The position numbers were made by a program, and so were the translations under genes. From assembly GCA_036674765.1 (NCBI GenBank), contig JARVKI010000103.1, positions 1 through 64,000 on the forward strand: a stretch of 64,000 bases of DNA. Direction: 5' to 3'. The notes under the pieces are model-generated. The model did not search any database, was not told where the DNA came from, and worked only from the letters and a program-made list of their open reading frames with translations. Shown piece after piece: positions 9,633 through 20,905 of this stretch (positions are counted from its first letter, which is position 1; every line of letters begins with the position of its first letter). This stretch comes from Seiridium cupressi (Eukaryota > Ascomycota > Sordariomycetes > Amphisphaeriales > Sporocadaceae).

Positions 9633-11454
9633 TCATGAATCCAAGCTGTCAACGCATTGCCCTTCGGAACAATTCCCCGTCGTACAAATATTACTGCATG
9701 GCCCACAGTTGTTATGATTGTCTTGAAGATCTACGCATAAGTTACCACATTGGTCGGCGTCACACGCACACTCTCCGCCGCTGCAGTGTGTATTGGAAGG
9801 ACAGACACTCCCACAATCACCACAGTTGTCATCATCATTCTGCGTATCAGCAGTACAGAGATACTGGCCGCTCCGGCATTCGAAATGGTGACTTGTAGCG
9901 CAAGTGTACCCGCACGATCCGCAGTTGTCGTTGTCGTTCCCGTCAAAGGCTAGGCATTCACCGTGGCAGAGAGCATCGCCGTTCGGGCAATACACACCAC
10001 ATCGATCCGAGGTCGCGCTCTTGAAGGGTCCGGCTCCGAAATGGCTGACTGCAAAGTGGTAGAACTTGGCCTCGAGTATGCATGTACTTCGTTGGACCGG
10101 ATGCTCCCACGAGTACTGCGAGCAAGCTGTGTCGTGCATGCAGTCATAAAACTTGTCATTACAGCGCTCGAACTCTCCAGGGCTGCAGTAGTCATTATGA
10201 CACTCCTCCACGGTTCCACTTTGACAGTTATCGTAGCAGAAGTCATGGTTGTCGCAGCAAGTACCGAAGTCGAGCTGTGGAATCCCACGAAGAAGTCGAC
10301 CCAGAACCACAACCATTGGATCGCATAGCCCGAGCGCCAGGGCGTGGTTTTGAGACCAGGCCCGGGGGAAAATCAGGTACTCGTGGTACCGCACCATCCG
10401 TGTAAGGACTTATGCGGCGCTCAAGGCTGGATATCGCCGTAAAACGAGGGTGGTGGGGGCTCGGACTTCTTTTGTTGAAAGTCCCTTCTGCCTTCGATGC
10501 TGCTACAGGATTTGTTTCGGAGACTATTAGAAAGCGATGTGTATCCGCAGGGGTTCCGACCATCATGACCGTATTTACACCATCTGACCCCAACCTCCAA
10601 GCATAGTCCGTACGCTCGTCGCTAATCAGGACACGGCCGTCGCACGAGAAGCTGAAGATGCTTGTGATTAAGCCTCTAGAAACGTTGAATTGACTACTCG
10701 AGCTCGTCGGGGATGTATGAACCTCCAAAGTCGCGGGGTCTAGAGCAACATAGACCATAGTGCCATTAATTGTAGTAGCAAGGTCATAGTAGCCCGCCGG
10801 GCCATCCGCGGTTGCATTAAAGGTAAAGGTAGGTAGATTATTGAAAAGTGCCTCATTGTTTACTTCATCAGTGCCGGGGAAGTCGGCATCCTCGAGTAAT
10901 CCGATCCTCCCGCTTTTAGGGATCAGGAGGACACTGTTATTCGTGGCGATCCTGAACGGTCGGTCCAAGTTGGATGAATCAATTACACATGAGGGGCTGG
11001 GCGTTTGAGTGATGGAGTATATCTCAGTGGTCGTGGGCACGTAGCCCGAATCAAACGTAGTCGTAAAGGTTGGAAGCTCCACTTCATGATAGGTAGAGCC
11101 TGCAGATGATCGGAATCTTTCAGTTGCTGTTGATAAATGGGCGGAGGGCCAGTTGGATGTTTTAGTTGATATGGTTGAAGATATGTTGCCACTTTTAGAC
11201 TTTGTCGATGTTTCGTCAATGCCAACGTCGGCAGTTAAGGATGTGTGGATATAGGTTGATGACGACGTCAAATTGTCTATGGCGGAGGTTCTATTTCTAG
11301 CAGATGATGCCGCGTAGGTGGAACCTAAAGAAGAAGAAGAATTCCTTGCATGATCTAGAAGAGACGATGGCGGACCTGTCTTGTATATGCCTTCGACACC
11401 CGTTGCTGTGGCTGACCATGCTAATAGCGCACGGAGTGGTGAAATGGCCTTCAT
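9633..11454 (-). pseudogene. Secreted PLA2-like / Stig1-repeat protein with a frameshift
   Basis: The frame starting at 11454 encodes a signal peptide (MKAISPLRALLAWSATATG), a Ser/Thr-rich stretch, a segment with potential N-glycosylation sites, a Kex2-like KR site (FNKRSP) and the NGCG motif that opens fungal phospholipase A2-like domains. The rest of that domain (CCDNHDFCYDNC, with its His-Asp pair) is in another frame, ending at 9633. It is followed by three Cys-rich Stig1-like repeats of the DNCGxCGxxC type. The two frames meet over 30-40 bases. A one-base surplus in the GGG run at + 10284-10286 explains the switch, because an intron that small is unlikely. It could be a real mutation or an assembly error. 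The family is secreted; the role here is unknown, possibly lipid attack or the host/wall interface. Confidence 0.75.
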
Positions 11455-12133
11455 GGCGTACGTTGTTTGGTATACTTGTTAGCTGAACTTGGATCCCAAA
11501 CGCCTTTGGCCAACAATAAATGAGAATTGAGAAGGTGAGCCATTGGAAAGTGAAAGTATCACCAATAAATATACTATCAACGCGCTTGACTACTCCAACC
11601 AGAAAGATCGCCCATGTCCGCCCCAAGTGACACCCGCGGACTACCTCAACTCCTACAGGCGATAATGCAACTCGCTCAGAGAAACTTCCAGAGAACGGTG
11701 GCAGCATCGACAGAACATAATGCAGTCGCCCTGTTGCTAAGCACTGATCACACTGGGGCTTGGGTGGCAGAGATGCTGCACGCTAGTGAGCAACTAACAC
11801 TGCCGGCCCATTGAAATCCGCCTGCAAAATCTACACGGGGCTTACACGTCTACGCGAGGCTTGCATGTAGTGAAACAGGTTCTGAAACGAAATCATTCAT
11901 TGGCCAAGCTGTCGCAGGGCGCCCTAATATGCCTCTAGAAGATTGATGTTCCATGATAGTCTGAGCAGTAGAAAATTACGGAGTATCATCCAGCCGCAGA
12001 ATGCAAGCGAGAATGAAGGCTTTCTTCCATGCCTCCCCAACGAACAACCTCTTCGCTGCAACATCCTTCCCGCAGTTCACTTTACGTCAGTAATGCGTTG
12101 TCTCTAGGATTCCTCTTCGTCCTCGACCGCACC
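11455..12133. other. Intergenic
   Basis: Short ORFs only, none with a domain or signal peptide. Nothing convincing seen. Confidence 0.45.
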
Positions 12134-12308
12134 CTACCTCCACGCGTCAGTCCAAGGATCGACCGCTGCGGTTGCTATTGTAAAATCATTAATACATGTA
12201 TGATATGTGTTGGCAATGGTGATTAGTCTTACCGGTCTGAGGAAGGGCCAGGGCATGAGCACTGATGGCGAAGAGGGCCAGAATGACGGCTAGCTTCTGG
12301 AAGTATAT
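12134..12308 (-). pseudogene. Tiny secreted-peptide gene lacking an ATG
   Basis: On the minus strand a frame from 12308 encodes a clear signal-peptide core (YFQKLAVILALFAISAHALA) ending in LPQT. An intron at 12232-12175 (GTAAGA...AATAG) then leads to ATAAVDPWTDAWR and a TAG at 12134-12136, giving 38 codons. The codon where Met is expected is ATA (12306-12308), and there is no in-frame ATG upstream. A TATA box 140 bases upstream supports a former transcription unit. After the TAG the same frame runs on as GAVEDEEES, so the peptide may once have been longer. Not recognised. It could be a remnant small secreted protein. Use of a non-ATG start is possible but less likely. Confidence 0.4.
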
Positions 12309-13736
12309 TTTGGTTTGAAGTTTGGGTAAGTGAAATACAGATCGATGTAATGCCCGAGAACCTAGAGAGATATGGGTATGTGTCGATAAGGACTCTTTTT
12401 ACGCCTAGGTAGCCATCTAGGCATATAAGAAGGATCTCATTCAATATTTATAGACCCCGTCCCCTGTTTCACGTTACATGGATCTCTTGAACACAATATT
12501 CGAGATTGAGCTGGCTGGGCCATAGGCTCCGATGAGTGGGACGCCACTCATATCACTCATCCTGCATGTCTTCACAGACGTTTGGGCGAATAGAGACGTG
12601 TCCCGCTCACTAGCATGGTCTCAAGAACGGGCAATGTCGCAATACTCATGAACCGCATGGACCGCAGACGAGTCGATGCATTTTCGAGCAGCCTGTATCC
12701 AATATGAGGTAATTTTAGAATTCTCATTATGTTACGTTAGCATATGAAAGGTGGCGTACCTACGGAGATCGCCAGAGCGTCACCGTATGCAGAGTGGCGT
12801 CCAAACAGGGCTTCTAAGGGTGTCATTCCGAGACCGATGACCCTTGGCGCTAACACATCGATCAATTGATCGTCCACGCGGCTGGGGCCAGTCAATATCA
12901 CTATATACATTTTATAAGGCCTATGATCTACTGTCGGGGCCGTCGAGGTATAATCCCACACTATCTTCAGCAAATGCAATGGAGCCGATACACATTCGAG
13001 ACTGCCCTGCTAAACCGTTTATTGTTGGTCGAACAGATAAGGAGTCTGCGTTTGGTCTCCATGTTGCAACGTCCCTATATTAATGTTGTGCTTGGTGGAG
13101 ACTGCTGTTGTAATGAGGGATGTCCAGACAAGTATCAGGTTCCTACACTTTATCTTTTCGAGTCTACTAAGGCGCCTCACTCTACTCACAGATCAGTATG
13201 AATCCATTCGCGAATGACTTTGAAGTCTGCAGATCACCCTGCGAGCGGATAAATCTAGTGTCTCAGCTGGGGTAGTAGAAGATTCCTTCAATGTCATTGA
13301 AAACTGTATCATTGGTACGCTCCATCACCGATGTAACGTTGTATTATGATGTTGATGCACTGTACTATTCTACCCGGAAGCACATATATGGCTCAGGCCT
13401 TCAGAGCCTTTCTTTTTTCATGCAATTCGGGACGGCACTACGGTCAGTTGAGACCAAGGCTGTCCGACACAAATTGGTGTTTACACTGATTGGTCGACCC
13501 AACCGCGATCTCTACTTTCTATGATTTAAGATTAAATACTTTTTGATACATATTTATTCCTTTAGATATTGCAATTCTTGTATCCGTGTAGGTCTCTCAC
13601 AAGAGACTCGAGGAGTCTTTCCACATCTGATGCTATCCTACACTTAGAACCTGCCCTTCCAATTCAAGAATCATCTCCTTCCGTATTTCTCGAGGCTCCG
13701 GCTTTTTCCAAGTAGTTTCACCAAGCCCAATCCACT
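12309..13736. other. Intergenic, with the promoter of the peptide gene
   Basis: Apart from the minus-strand TATA box at 12445-12452, I see only short ORFs. A minus-strand stretch around 12770-12870 reads in a protein-like way (GMTPLEALFGRHSAYGDALA) but could not be tied to a gene. Confidence 0.4.
12445..12452 (-). promoter_or_regulatory. TATA box (minus strand)
   Basis: TATAAATA on the minus strand, about 140 bases before the peptide frame at 12308. It has a typical spacing for a short leader. Confidence 0.4.
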
Positions 13737-14943
13737 ATGCCCGAATACACTCGTCTCGACGGTTCTCCTGAACGCGACAATAAGGAATTCTACCTAGAAG
13801 CTGCTGGAGAAGCGGAGGCTTTCCTTCATGCCTCATACCCAAGGGATGTTCTGAAAGCGAGATTTTATTGGGCTCAAAAACATTGGCGCTCGGCCGTTGT
13901 TCACTTGATGATTCTTTCATTTACTCTGATCGCAGTATCCACTTTCGGCACGAGCTGGTTCGGTCACACATGTCGTCAGGATCCAGTTGATCTCTCGAGT
14001 AAGCAATTCATACTTCTGTGGATAGCTTCTCACCATGATTAATCGTCGCAGGCCCACTGTCCAAACCCATCCGTTATGAAACCCGCAGATTCGAGCTCCT
14101 GGCCATATATGAACATGGTAGGAACATTAATTCACACAAGCCCAATGCTTTTAATGGTCCGCCAAGACCGGAGTTAGAAAAAGATTGGAGTAGACTCATG
14201 AGATGTAAGCTACGCCATTCTCTAGTATATAATGACGGGAGTTGATTGATTTCGGCACCTAGCCGCCCAAGTTCGTGTACACCAGGATGAGCTTGGGGAG
14301 TTTTCTGGAGACGACAGCATTGTCCAGCTTACAGATGGCAGCGGCTATTACGTTACAGTTTCCGCGTTTCACGGGCTTCATTGCATTCGAAGGCTCCGTC
14401 AGTATATCTATTTTGAGCACTATTACCCGAACTGTGATGAAGACAGCAAGTTTCTCTTGCATCGGCACGCAGGTCCGTTCTTCGTTCACTTGTTCAAAGC
14501 TTTATAAGATGTTTACAGAAACTAGAACTGCCTGGACTGGCTGAGGCAATACGTCCAATGCCATGCAGATCCATCCTTCATTCCAATACATTGCCCACAA
14601 AGTAGGTGAATTGGGAAATACTTCTGCCCCCGAAAACTGAAAATTAAACACAGTGATGCAATCCCCGTCTCAAAGGACACCGCGAACCACCAGTGTGTGG
14701 CGTGGGAGCCTTTTGAGGAGTGGATGGCTGGTCATTCCTTTAATCCATTCGAGCCTGGACTATTACGACATCCCACGTTTGGTGAGTATGGAAAGTAATG
14801 ATGGCAGGAGATGGGAACAACTCTGACCATGGATTATAGGCGACCCGTATAGCAAAAACACTACTGGTCCGGCCGTGGGGATTCACAACCTTGGCAAGGG
14901 TAGTCTGTATCATTCTGATGGCAAACATGATGATAGTTTCTAA
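13737..14943 (+). pseudogene. UstYa-like (DUF3328) membrane protein with a 2-bp deletion
   Basis: Six exons are supported by in-phase introns at 13999-14051, 14205-14262, 14473-14525, 14606-14653 and 14782-14839. A full-length product would be about 312 aa. The N-terminus is cytosolic and is followed by one membrane segment (VVHLMILSFTLIAVSTFG). The lumenal part has GPPRPELEKDW and the first HxxHC motif, HGLHC. At the start of exon 4 (14526) the reading frame is short by two bases exactly at the second HxxHC motif. Downstream of it the correct frame continues (CLDWLRQYVQCHADPSF, CVAWEPFEEWM, LRHPTFG) to the end. UstYa-type proteins are oxidases that cyclise or modify ribosomal peptides and other fungal metabolites, and both motifs are needed. 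This copy is therefore predicted inactive unless the deletion is a sequence error. Confidence 0.8.
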
Positions 14944-15809
14944 CAAAGGATAACCCTGTTCCACTTGTGTCGCATGTAGTCATTCTACTATAAGAAAATA
15001 TATTCCTAGACATACATACTATAATATTGCTTTTACCGCTAATGGCATAATAATACCCCCCTATTTTCAAACTGGCAGACCGTTTATATTCATAGATAGA
15101 TATGGTCTGCTCATGACGGCGTGATGGGTTTACGGCACGGGATTTTCCGAATGGCTTGCTTGAGATCTTAGTATTCGACGATGCAAGAACCACTGCAGCA
15201 CAAGTAGACAAGCCACTAACATGAGTTGGCCTATGATACTGGCCTAGTTACGGCATTCCTGCCGCTATAGTTGCCACGACATATGTAGATAGACATAGTG
15301 GCGGCATATATACCCGTTGCGGAAAATGAGTTTTGTGCGGGGTACTGACCGGTGTAAGTCAAGCTGAAACCCGCATATGCACGAGTTACGGACAAAGCCT
15401 TTGTGGTCTTCCCATCGCCACTGGGGCATCCGAACATTCGAAATCCATGCTGCAGGATTCTGGGCTTCACTTTTTTGCAACGTGGTGCGTCAAGTCGACT
15501 TCCCTTTCTTAGACTATATCTGCAGATCGCGGAATGGACCTAATGGTAACACAAAGAAGCGGCAATGTGATCACAAATGCAGGTTAACGCTCACAATCAT
15601 CTACACTGGTGGCTCGATACTCCCGTCTTCAATATTCTCTGAGAAGTGACGTGATCGCCTATCTTAGTTATACGATTCAACGGCCTCCAATGTCTCCTCT
15701 GTCTCCTCTCCTCCTAATCTCAGCTCTATCTAGTCTACAACAACAAGTATCACTTTATTTTAATTACTAAGTACATACGAAGATCTAGAATACGTCTAGG
15801 ACTTTCGAT
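14944..15809. other. Intergenic, CT-rich leader at its end
   Basis: No gene seen. Bases 15685-15725 are rich in CT (CTCCTCTGTCTCCTCTCCTCC-like), as in many fungal 5' leaders, and precede the next start. Confidence 0.45.
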
Positions 15810-16544
15810 ATGTCGGGGATACCCTTTCTTTCGAAAGAAGAGGTGGGATCGGATAATTCTTTAGATGTCGATCCCACATTTTCATACTCGCCCGTGAGTA
15901 AGAGCATATTCAGGACGATTACTTGGTCCGTGATCATTCTATGGATCTTTGCCATATTCGGATTTCTATTGGCCTGCACTAGAGTCGCTTATTTAATCTG
16001 GGGTTCGTCGAAGCACGACGTATATCGACCTGCAACGCTTCCTCCAGAGCTGAACCTGTGTGACTGCGGCAAGTCAATCATGGAGGCCGTCTCACGGGAT
16101 TGCGTTTACGATACAATGGCAGCCGCCTGGTTACCGCCCTATTGCCGCGACGACAAGTTGACTGCCAGATTCGATAAAGCCGGACCAGGACCCGGTGGCG
16201 AATGGGAATACTATGCAGACGAGAACGGTACGCAGTTGTTGACCAAAGCTGAGATAGGTATGCTGGCAGATACAGGAGGTTCATTTTGGTCGTCCAGGGA
16301 TTGGCATATTGCACATTGTCTATTTTATTGGCAGAAGTATCGGCGTATGGAAAGGACAGGCGCGATTATGGAGCGGCGTTTTGATTCTGTACACCATGTC
16401 AAGCATTGCTCTCGTATGATTAGACGCCCTGCCCCTGACTTTTTCTTCCTCATAGAGGTGCCTGTTATGTTGAACTCTGATCCTAATGATGAGAAACCAA
16501 CGAGAATTGGGCCACCACTAGGTATTGGGAGCGGCGAGAGGTAG
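15810..16544 (+). CDS. UstYa-related membrane protein with two HxxHC motifs
   Basis: Single exon, 244 aa. A cytosolic N-terminus of about 35 residues is followed by a membrane segment (TWSVIILWIFAIFGFLLAC). A lumenal part with the LCDCGKSIMEAVSRDC, DTMAAAWLPPYC and GGEWEYYAD blocks comes next. It then has two HxxHC motifs, HIAHCLFYW and HVKHC, about 35 residues apart. The topology and the paired motifs match the UstYa/DUF3328 group, though the lumenal part differs from that of the classical members. These proteins modify fungal ribosomal peptides and related metabolites. It lies 0.9 kb downstream of another UstYa-like gene on the same strand, and such pairs are typical of biosynthetic clusters. 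No lesion is visible. The substrate is unknown. Confidence 0.75.
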   Translation: MSGIPFLSKEEVGSDNSLDVDPTFSYSPVSKSIFRTITWSVIILWIFAIFGFLLACTRVAYLIWGSSKHDVYRPATLPPELNLCDCGKSIMEAVSRDCVYDTMAAAWLPPYCRDDKLTARFDKAGPGPGGEWEYYADENGTQLLTKAEIGMLADTGGSFWSSRDWHIAHCLFYWQKYRRMERTGAIMERRFDSVHHVKHCSRMIRRPAPDFFFLIEVPVMLNSDPNDEKPTRIGPPLGIGSGER

Positions 16545-17113
16545 TAATTGAATACACAACAATGAGCTCACTTTTAAGTATTAGATTTTTACTTCTGATA
16601 TCTAGTATCTGTTGTTGTCCTTAACTGCTTGAACCATTTAAAGATGTGGCGAAATGAAATGGCCCTAGTTCAGTTGCATGCTGATCCAAGACTATTAGGT
16701 TTAGGGCGAAAACTCGGTACACTTTAAAGAGAAACTTAGTCTACTATCCACAATTAAACAATTGTCTTTGATTCTTAAATCCAAGTTAATTCTTTCCCTG
16801 GGTCGCTTTTCCAATGTTGGCAGTAACCACAGTGCCAATGTTATAAGGACTATTCAAGCACGCTAAGCTCATATTTGACTCGTTGATATCGACTTTAGAA
16901 TTATATAATCTTATAATTAATTAATTATATGATAAAACTTGAATTTCTTTAACCGGCTTATTAGTCCACGATCTCTGCTCCGGTGATTTTGACAGTCGGG
17001 TGCCGAAGCGGGGTTGGTGTCAGCATGGCTTCGGCGTAAGCTTCCCTAAGCTGCATTCCAACATTCTCACCGAGACGGTCATTGATTACCTCCATCTCAG
17101 GTCTGCCCTGTCA
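16545..17113. other. Intergenic with an AT-rich palindromic patch
   Basis: Bases 16898-16932 form an AT-rich, partly palindromic patch (TTATAATTAATTAATTATAT). No gene seen. Confidence 0.45.
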
Positions 17114-18904
17114 ATGAGTCTCCGAGTCCAAAATTGTACAGTATTGTCGCGTTTCCACGCAAGGGCACACTTATCACTAGGGATCACCCCGTTGTGTGCC
17201 GTGCTACATAGTTTATTCCCATTCAGCACACAAGTTACATCGATCGGTCAGCATGGCGAAGGTGGCGCGAGGTTGGATCACAGCTCTCGTGCCAAATTCA
17301 CTGGGTGGCAGCTGAGTCTGCCTTCCGAGTCGAATGCATATACCGTTGAGCTGTTTCGCATACCGATGCAAGATGGAGTGGAACTGGTAGCAGACCTATC
17401 CCAACCGCTGGGCGCCAAGCCCCAGGGCACCATACTTGTCCGGTCACCATACGGCATTGTTTTCCCCCTGTTCCTCAGCTCCGCGTGTATATACCCTACT
17501 AGAGGATATCAAGTCCTGATCAATGCCTGCCGTGGCACAAGTGCATCGGGGGAGCAGTTCCGTCCGGGGTGCGATGAAGCTGTGGATGGGCTGGCGGTTG
17601 TTTCATGGATGAGGGATCAGCCTTGGTACATTGGCTCGTTCGCTACCCTTGGCGGTTCCTACCTATCATACAGGCAGTTCACTATCCTCTCCGAGCCACC
17701 CCCAGATATGAAGACGGCCATTCTCACTGCTGGCCCTCACGACTGGGTCGATCTCATCTGGGGCACGGGTGCTCTCAACTCAGATATTGTCTTCTGGGGA
17801 GGCGCGATATCGAACGCACAAAGGGGAAGCTGGATCCCCATGCCAATATGCTTCTTGCTTCAAAAGAACAAGTTTAATCAAGCCATGAGCGCCACATCCC
17901 TCATCAAGGGAGTAGATGATTTCATCCCGGGCGGTTTGCCGCCTTGGCTTCCAGGACACATTTCTACTCCAGACCTGGCTGATCCAAAGTGGGAAAACAT
18001 GGAACAAAACGGTGCACTGGAAAAAGTCAAGATCCCGGTCGCCATATTTACTGGATGGCAGGACTTCGCTCTGTCTCAGGTCATGACGCAATATTCGAGG
18101 CTCACGGGACGAGGCTGTCCTGTATCTCTAACCATCGGCCCGTGGACGCACCTAGGAGCGCAGAGAGGTTTAAAGAAGCTCGATTCGCTGAAATGACTTG
18201 ACAAACATCTTGCACTGAACACTCCGGCCGAGGGTTCCCCTCCTGTCCGTGTATTCGTGACTGGCGTGCAGCAGTGGCGCGAGGACTCCGGATGGCCACC
18301 TCCAACGCGACATTTTGAACTCTTTTTTGGCCCTAGTGGCAACCTGTCAAGAGAAGAAACACCAATTGAAGCCCCCGACTCCGTCTTTACATTCGACCTG
18401 ACCCATCCCACGCCAACTATTGGTGTAGCCAGAATAAGCAACATGGACGCCGGTACCGACGATGACATAATACTGGCGAGCCGTTCAGATGTGTTGAGCT
18501 TCATGGGGGAGCCACTGATGGAGGACTTAGAACTAAGCGGAAGGCCTACAGTGATCCTACATCACTCGAGTAGCCTCCCTTACATCGACATTTTTGTCCG
18601 CCTAAACGAGGTAGACCCCCAGGACCGTTCACACAATATCTCTGAGAGCTATGTGAGATTTGAGCGAAGCAAGGACGAGGCACCGACTGAGTTCAGACTG
18701 GTTGATTGTGCCCATCGATTTCGTAGTGGCTCCAAGATCCGCGTCCTGGTCGCAGGTGGGTCTCATCCGCACTATATACAGAACACGGGAACGGAGGACA
18801 ATTCGATCACGGCATTTGAGCTCCGTGCAGTCGAGCACACCATTCACCACAATATTTCGCCAAAATCTAGGTTAATCTTGCCGGTGCCTACTTCGTCAGA
18901 CTAG
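17114..18904 (+). pseudogene. CocE/NonD-family serine hydrolase with one internal TGA
   Basis: One frame of 597 codons interrupted by a single TGA at 18194-18196. The N-terminal alpha/beta-hydrolase part (peptidase S15 type) has the nucleophile block LGGSYLSY (Ser182), the acid in TGWQDFALS (Asp317) and the histidine in GPWTHLG (His346). After the stop the same frame carries the C-terminal jelly-roll domain typical of X-Pro dipeptidyl-peptidase/CocE enzymes (PPVRVFVTG, GRPTVILHHSS, SKIRVLVAGG). The local pattern (SLK-stop-LDKHL, then PPVRVF) suggests a Trp codon, TGG to TGA. Enzymes of this family cleave esters, amides or acyl-peptides. All triad residues lie before the stop, but the C-terminal domain would be lost. 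The first 60 residues do not match the family well, so the start is uncertain. Confidence 0.8.
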
Positions 18905-19365
18905 ACTATTTATATGGGCTACATGTTTGGCTTTAGCTTACATCACAGGACTGTCCCTGTGACATTCTTTACGAGGTCCATGGCGTAAAACAATCTAAAC
19001 TATTTCTTCTTTCCGGTTCTGCTATACTCTAATCTTCTCCACTATAGTATTTGTGTATTTTCTGGAATATATCAGAAATGCAACGCATCATTTTTAACTC
19101 TGTCTTCGCTAGGCCATCGATGGAACTGTGGTATGCATAGTCGTTACTACATCGTATAGTTCTACTTGCTATCTTCGGAACTGTTTTTCTCTTATTGGGC
19201 GACCGACTGCTATAGATTCACGATCTATTAACCATGAGAACTTGTTCCACAATCAGTTACACATGTTTTGATCTATGAGTGTATCATACAATATATCTAC
19301 TCCCACTCCCGACGTAGGAATGGCAATAATTCCCATTGTGCGTCGACCGGTCCCTCCAGATAACG
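18905..19365. other. Intergenic, between convergent genes
   Basis: AT-leaning stretch without gene or clear signal. Confidence 0.5.
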
Positions 19366-20571
19366 TCACCTGCGCACCAGTTTGACTACCCGCTTCAGAA
19401 TATTATATGGTTTGTTGCGATCAACTCCGTTACTCTCAGGAGGCGAGCCGAATTGACGCTCGACTCGTGCGATAAGCTCCGCATATGCTTTACTATCAAG
19501 CACTTCAGGATGAATCACCGACATCCGGGCTCTCCTACATTCATCTAGTAACGACCTCTGGCCTTCTGGCACATGCAAACTAGCCCCTACGTCAATCAGC
19601 TTCGCCGCCGCATTCCAACGAATCCTGCGGATTAACGCGACAAGTAGCGACGCCTCGATACCATCTCCAGTCCGTACGACGCGATCGAGGTCCGCGCCAA
19701 GCTCCTTCAATACCTCGATGGCGGAGAAGTCCATATAATGGTTCTCTGCCGCATACATCAGCGGCGTCTGCCCATCAACGTCGGGTGCATCAACATCGAC
19801 GTCGGGGCGCTGGCCGATCATCCGCAGGACCGACAAGTTCTCGATGGGGTACGGATACGCCGCCGCTAGGTGCAGCGCCGTGATGCGGCTATCCCTACCA
19901 ACACGCAGTGGCGCAACCTTAAGATCAATACCCCGCCGCAGGAGGAGCTTGGCCACGTCGATGCTGCCGGAGATGATGGCAACGTGCAGCGCGTTTAGCG
20001 TAACGCAATTCTCGTCAAAGAAGCTGTGCCTGTCCCGCGCATCTCGGTAGATGGATAGCCCGCTAGGTATGAATTGCAATGAATGCGCATCGATGTCGGC
20101 GCCGTGATTGAGCAGGAATTCGACGAATTTCACGTGCCCACGCTTGGCGGCGATATGTAGAGGCGCGTGGCAGCAAACATGCTTCTCGCGAGTCTTCTGG
20201 TCCAAGGGCCCGAGGACGTACAGATCATACCAGGGCAGTGTGGTGTACGCCGCCATATTCCGGGGCGCTTTGTCGATCGCGAATGGTCTCGTCGTGTAGA
20301 CGTCCAAGGGTGCTCGGATGCTTCCATCTGGATTGAGGATGGATATCCAATGCCTTAATGTCCCAACCTCGCCTCTCTCAGCAGCCCAGAAGACTGTGCG
20401 CCAGTCCTGTTTTGAAATTGCAATCTCGTACAAGAGAGGGTTGATGATAGAGTGGAAGTAGCGATTCGTACCAGCCCATGCGGCGAGATCTCGCAGACGG
20501 GGACAAGCGTACGATATCAGGAGTAGGAGCTCCGCTGGCAGATTCGCCAGGATGCAGACTGTGGCACCCAT
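19366..20571 (-). CDS. F-box-like ankyrin-repeat protein
   Basis: Single exon, 401 aa. The N-terminus (LPAELLLLISYACP...DLAAWAGTNRYFHSIINPLLYE, residues 9-50) has the pattern of fungal F-box domains. It is followed by ankyrin repeats at about residues 135-165 (APLHIAAKRGHVKFVEFLLN), 195-225 (NALHVAIISGSIDVAKLLLR), 230-265 (TALHLAAAYPYP) and 270-300 (QTPLMYAAENHYMDF), with a weaker fifth. The F-box would dock to SKP1 in an SCF ubiquitin ligase, and the repeats would bind a target. This family is expanded and variable in ascomycetes, and the target is unknown. The frame is intact, and the ATG at 20571 is directly before the F-box. Confidence 0.85.
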   Translation of the reverse strand: MGATVCILANLPAELLLLISYACPRLRDLAAWAGTNRYFHSIINPLLYEIAISKQDWRTVFWAAERGEVGTLRHWISILNPDGSIRAPLDVYTTRPFAIDKAPRNMAAYTTLPWYDLYVLGPLDQKTREKHVCCHAPLHIAAKRGHVKFVEFLLNHGADIDAHSLQFIPSGLSIYRDARDRHSFFDENCVTLNALHVAIISGSIDVAKLLLRRGIDLKVAPLRVGRDSRITALHLAAAYPYPIENLSVLRMIGQRPDVDVDAPDVDGQTPLMYAAENHYMDFSAIEVLKELGADLDRVVRTGDGIEASLLVALIRRIRWNAAAKLIDVGASLHVPEGQRSLLDECRRARMSVIHPEVLDSKAYAELIARVERQFGSPPESNGVDRNKPYNILKRVVKLVRR

Positions 20572-20905
20572 TGAGCTGAGCTTTTGAGCGAACGGGACGA
20601 TTCAGGGAATGATCGAAGCGCAGTGAGAATGTTAAATCGATTGGGTATATGATACCAAGATTTGGAGATGAACGAGTAAAGCTTTCAGAGAAGATTCATC
20701 GCTGTCAACATTCGCAGGATTGAAAGGCCATCGCAGCATCGATCATTGATTGGCTGCGCCACAAGCCAGAACGAAGCGGGGTCCATGAGCATTGAGTTGC
20801 CCCTGTATACCGAATCCTCGTGGCAGGGTTTGCGGCATTGAAGCCAAAGCATAATTGCAGAGGAGGGGATCTGGAGTATCCAAAACTATCAAGAAAGACA
20901 TTGCA
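20572..20905. other. Intergenic
   Basis: Upstream region of the ankyrin gene and 3' region of the secreted-protein gene. Nothing else seen. Confidence 0.5.

Noticed and set aside
12737..12979. Minus-strand ORF with GMTPLEALFGRHSAYG
   Set aside because: Looks slightly ankyrin-like, but a single short piece with no flanking exons or domain cannot be called.
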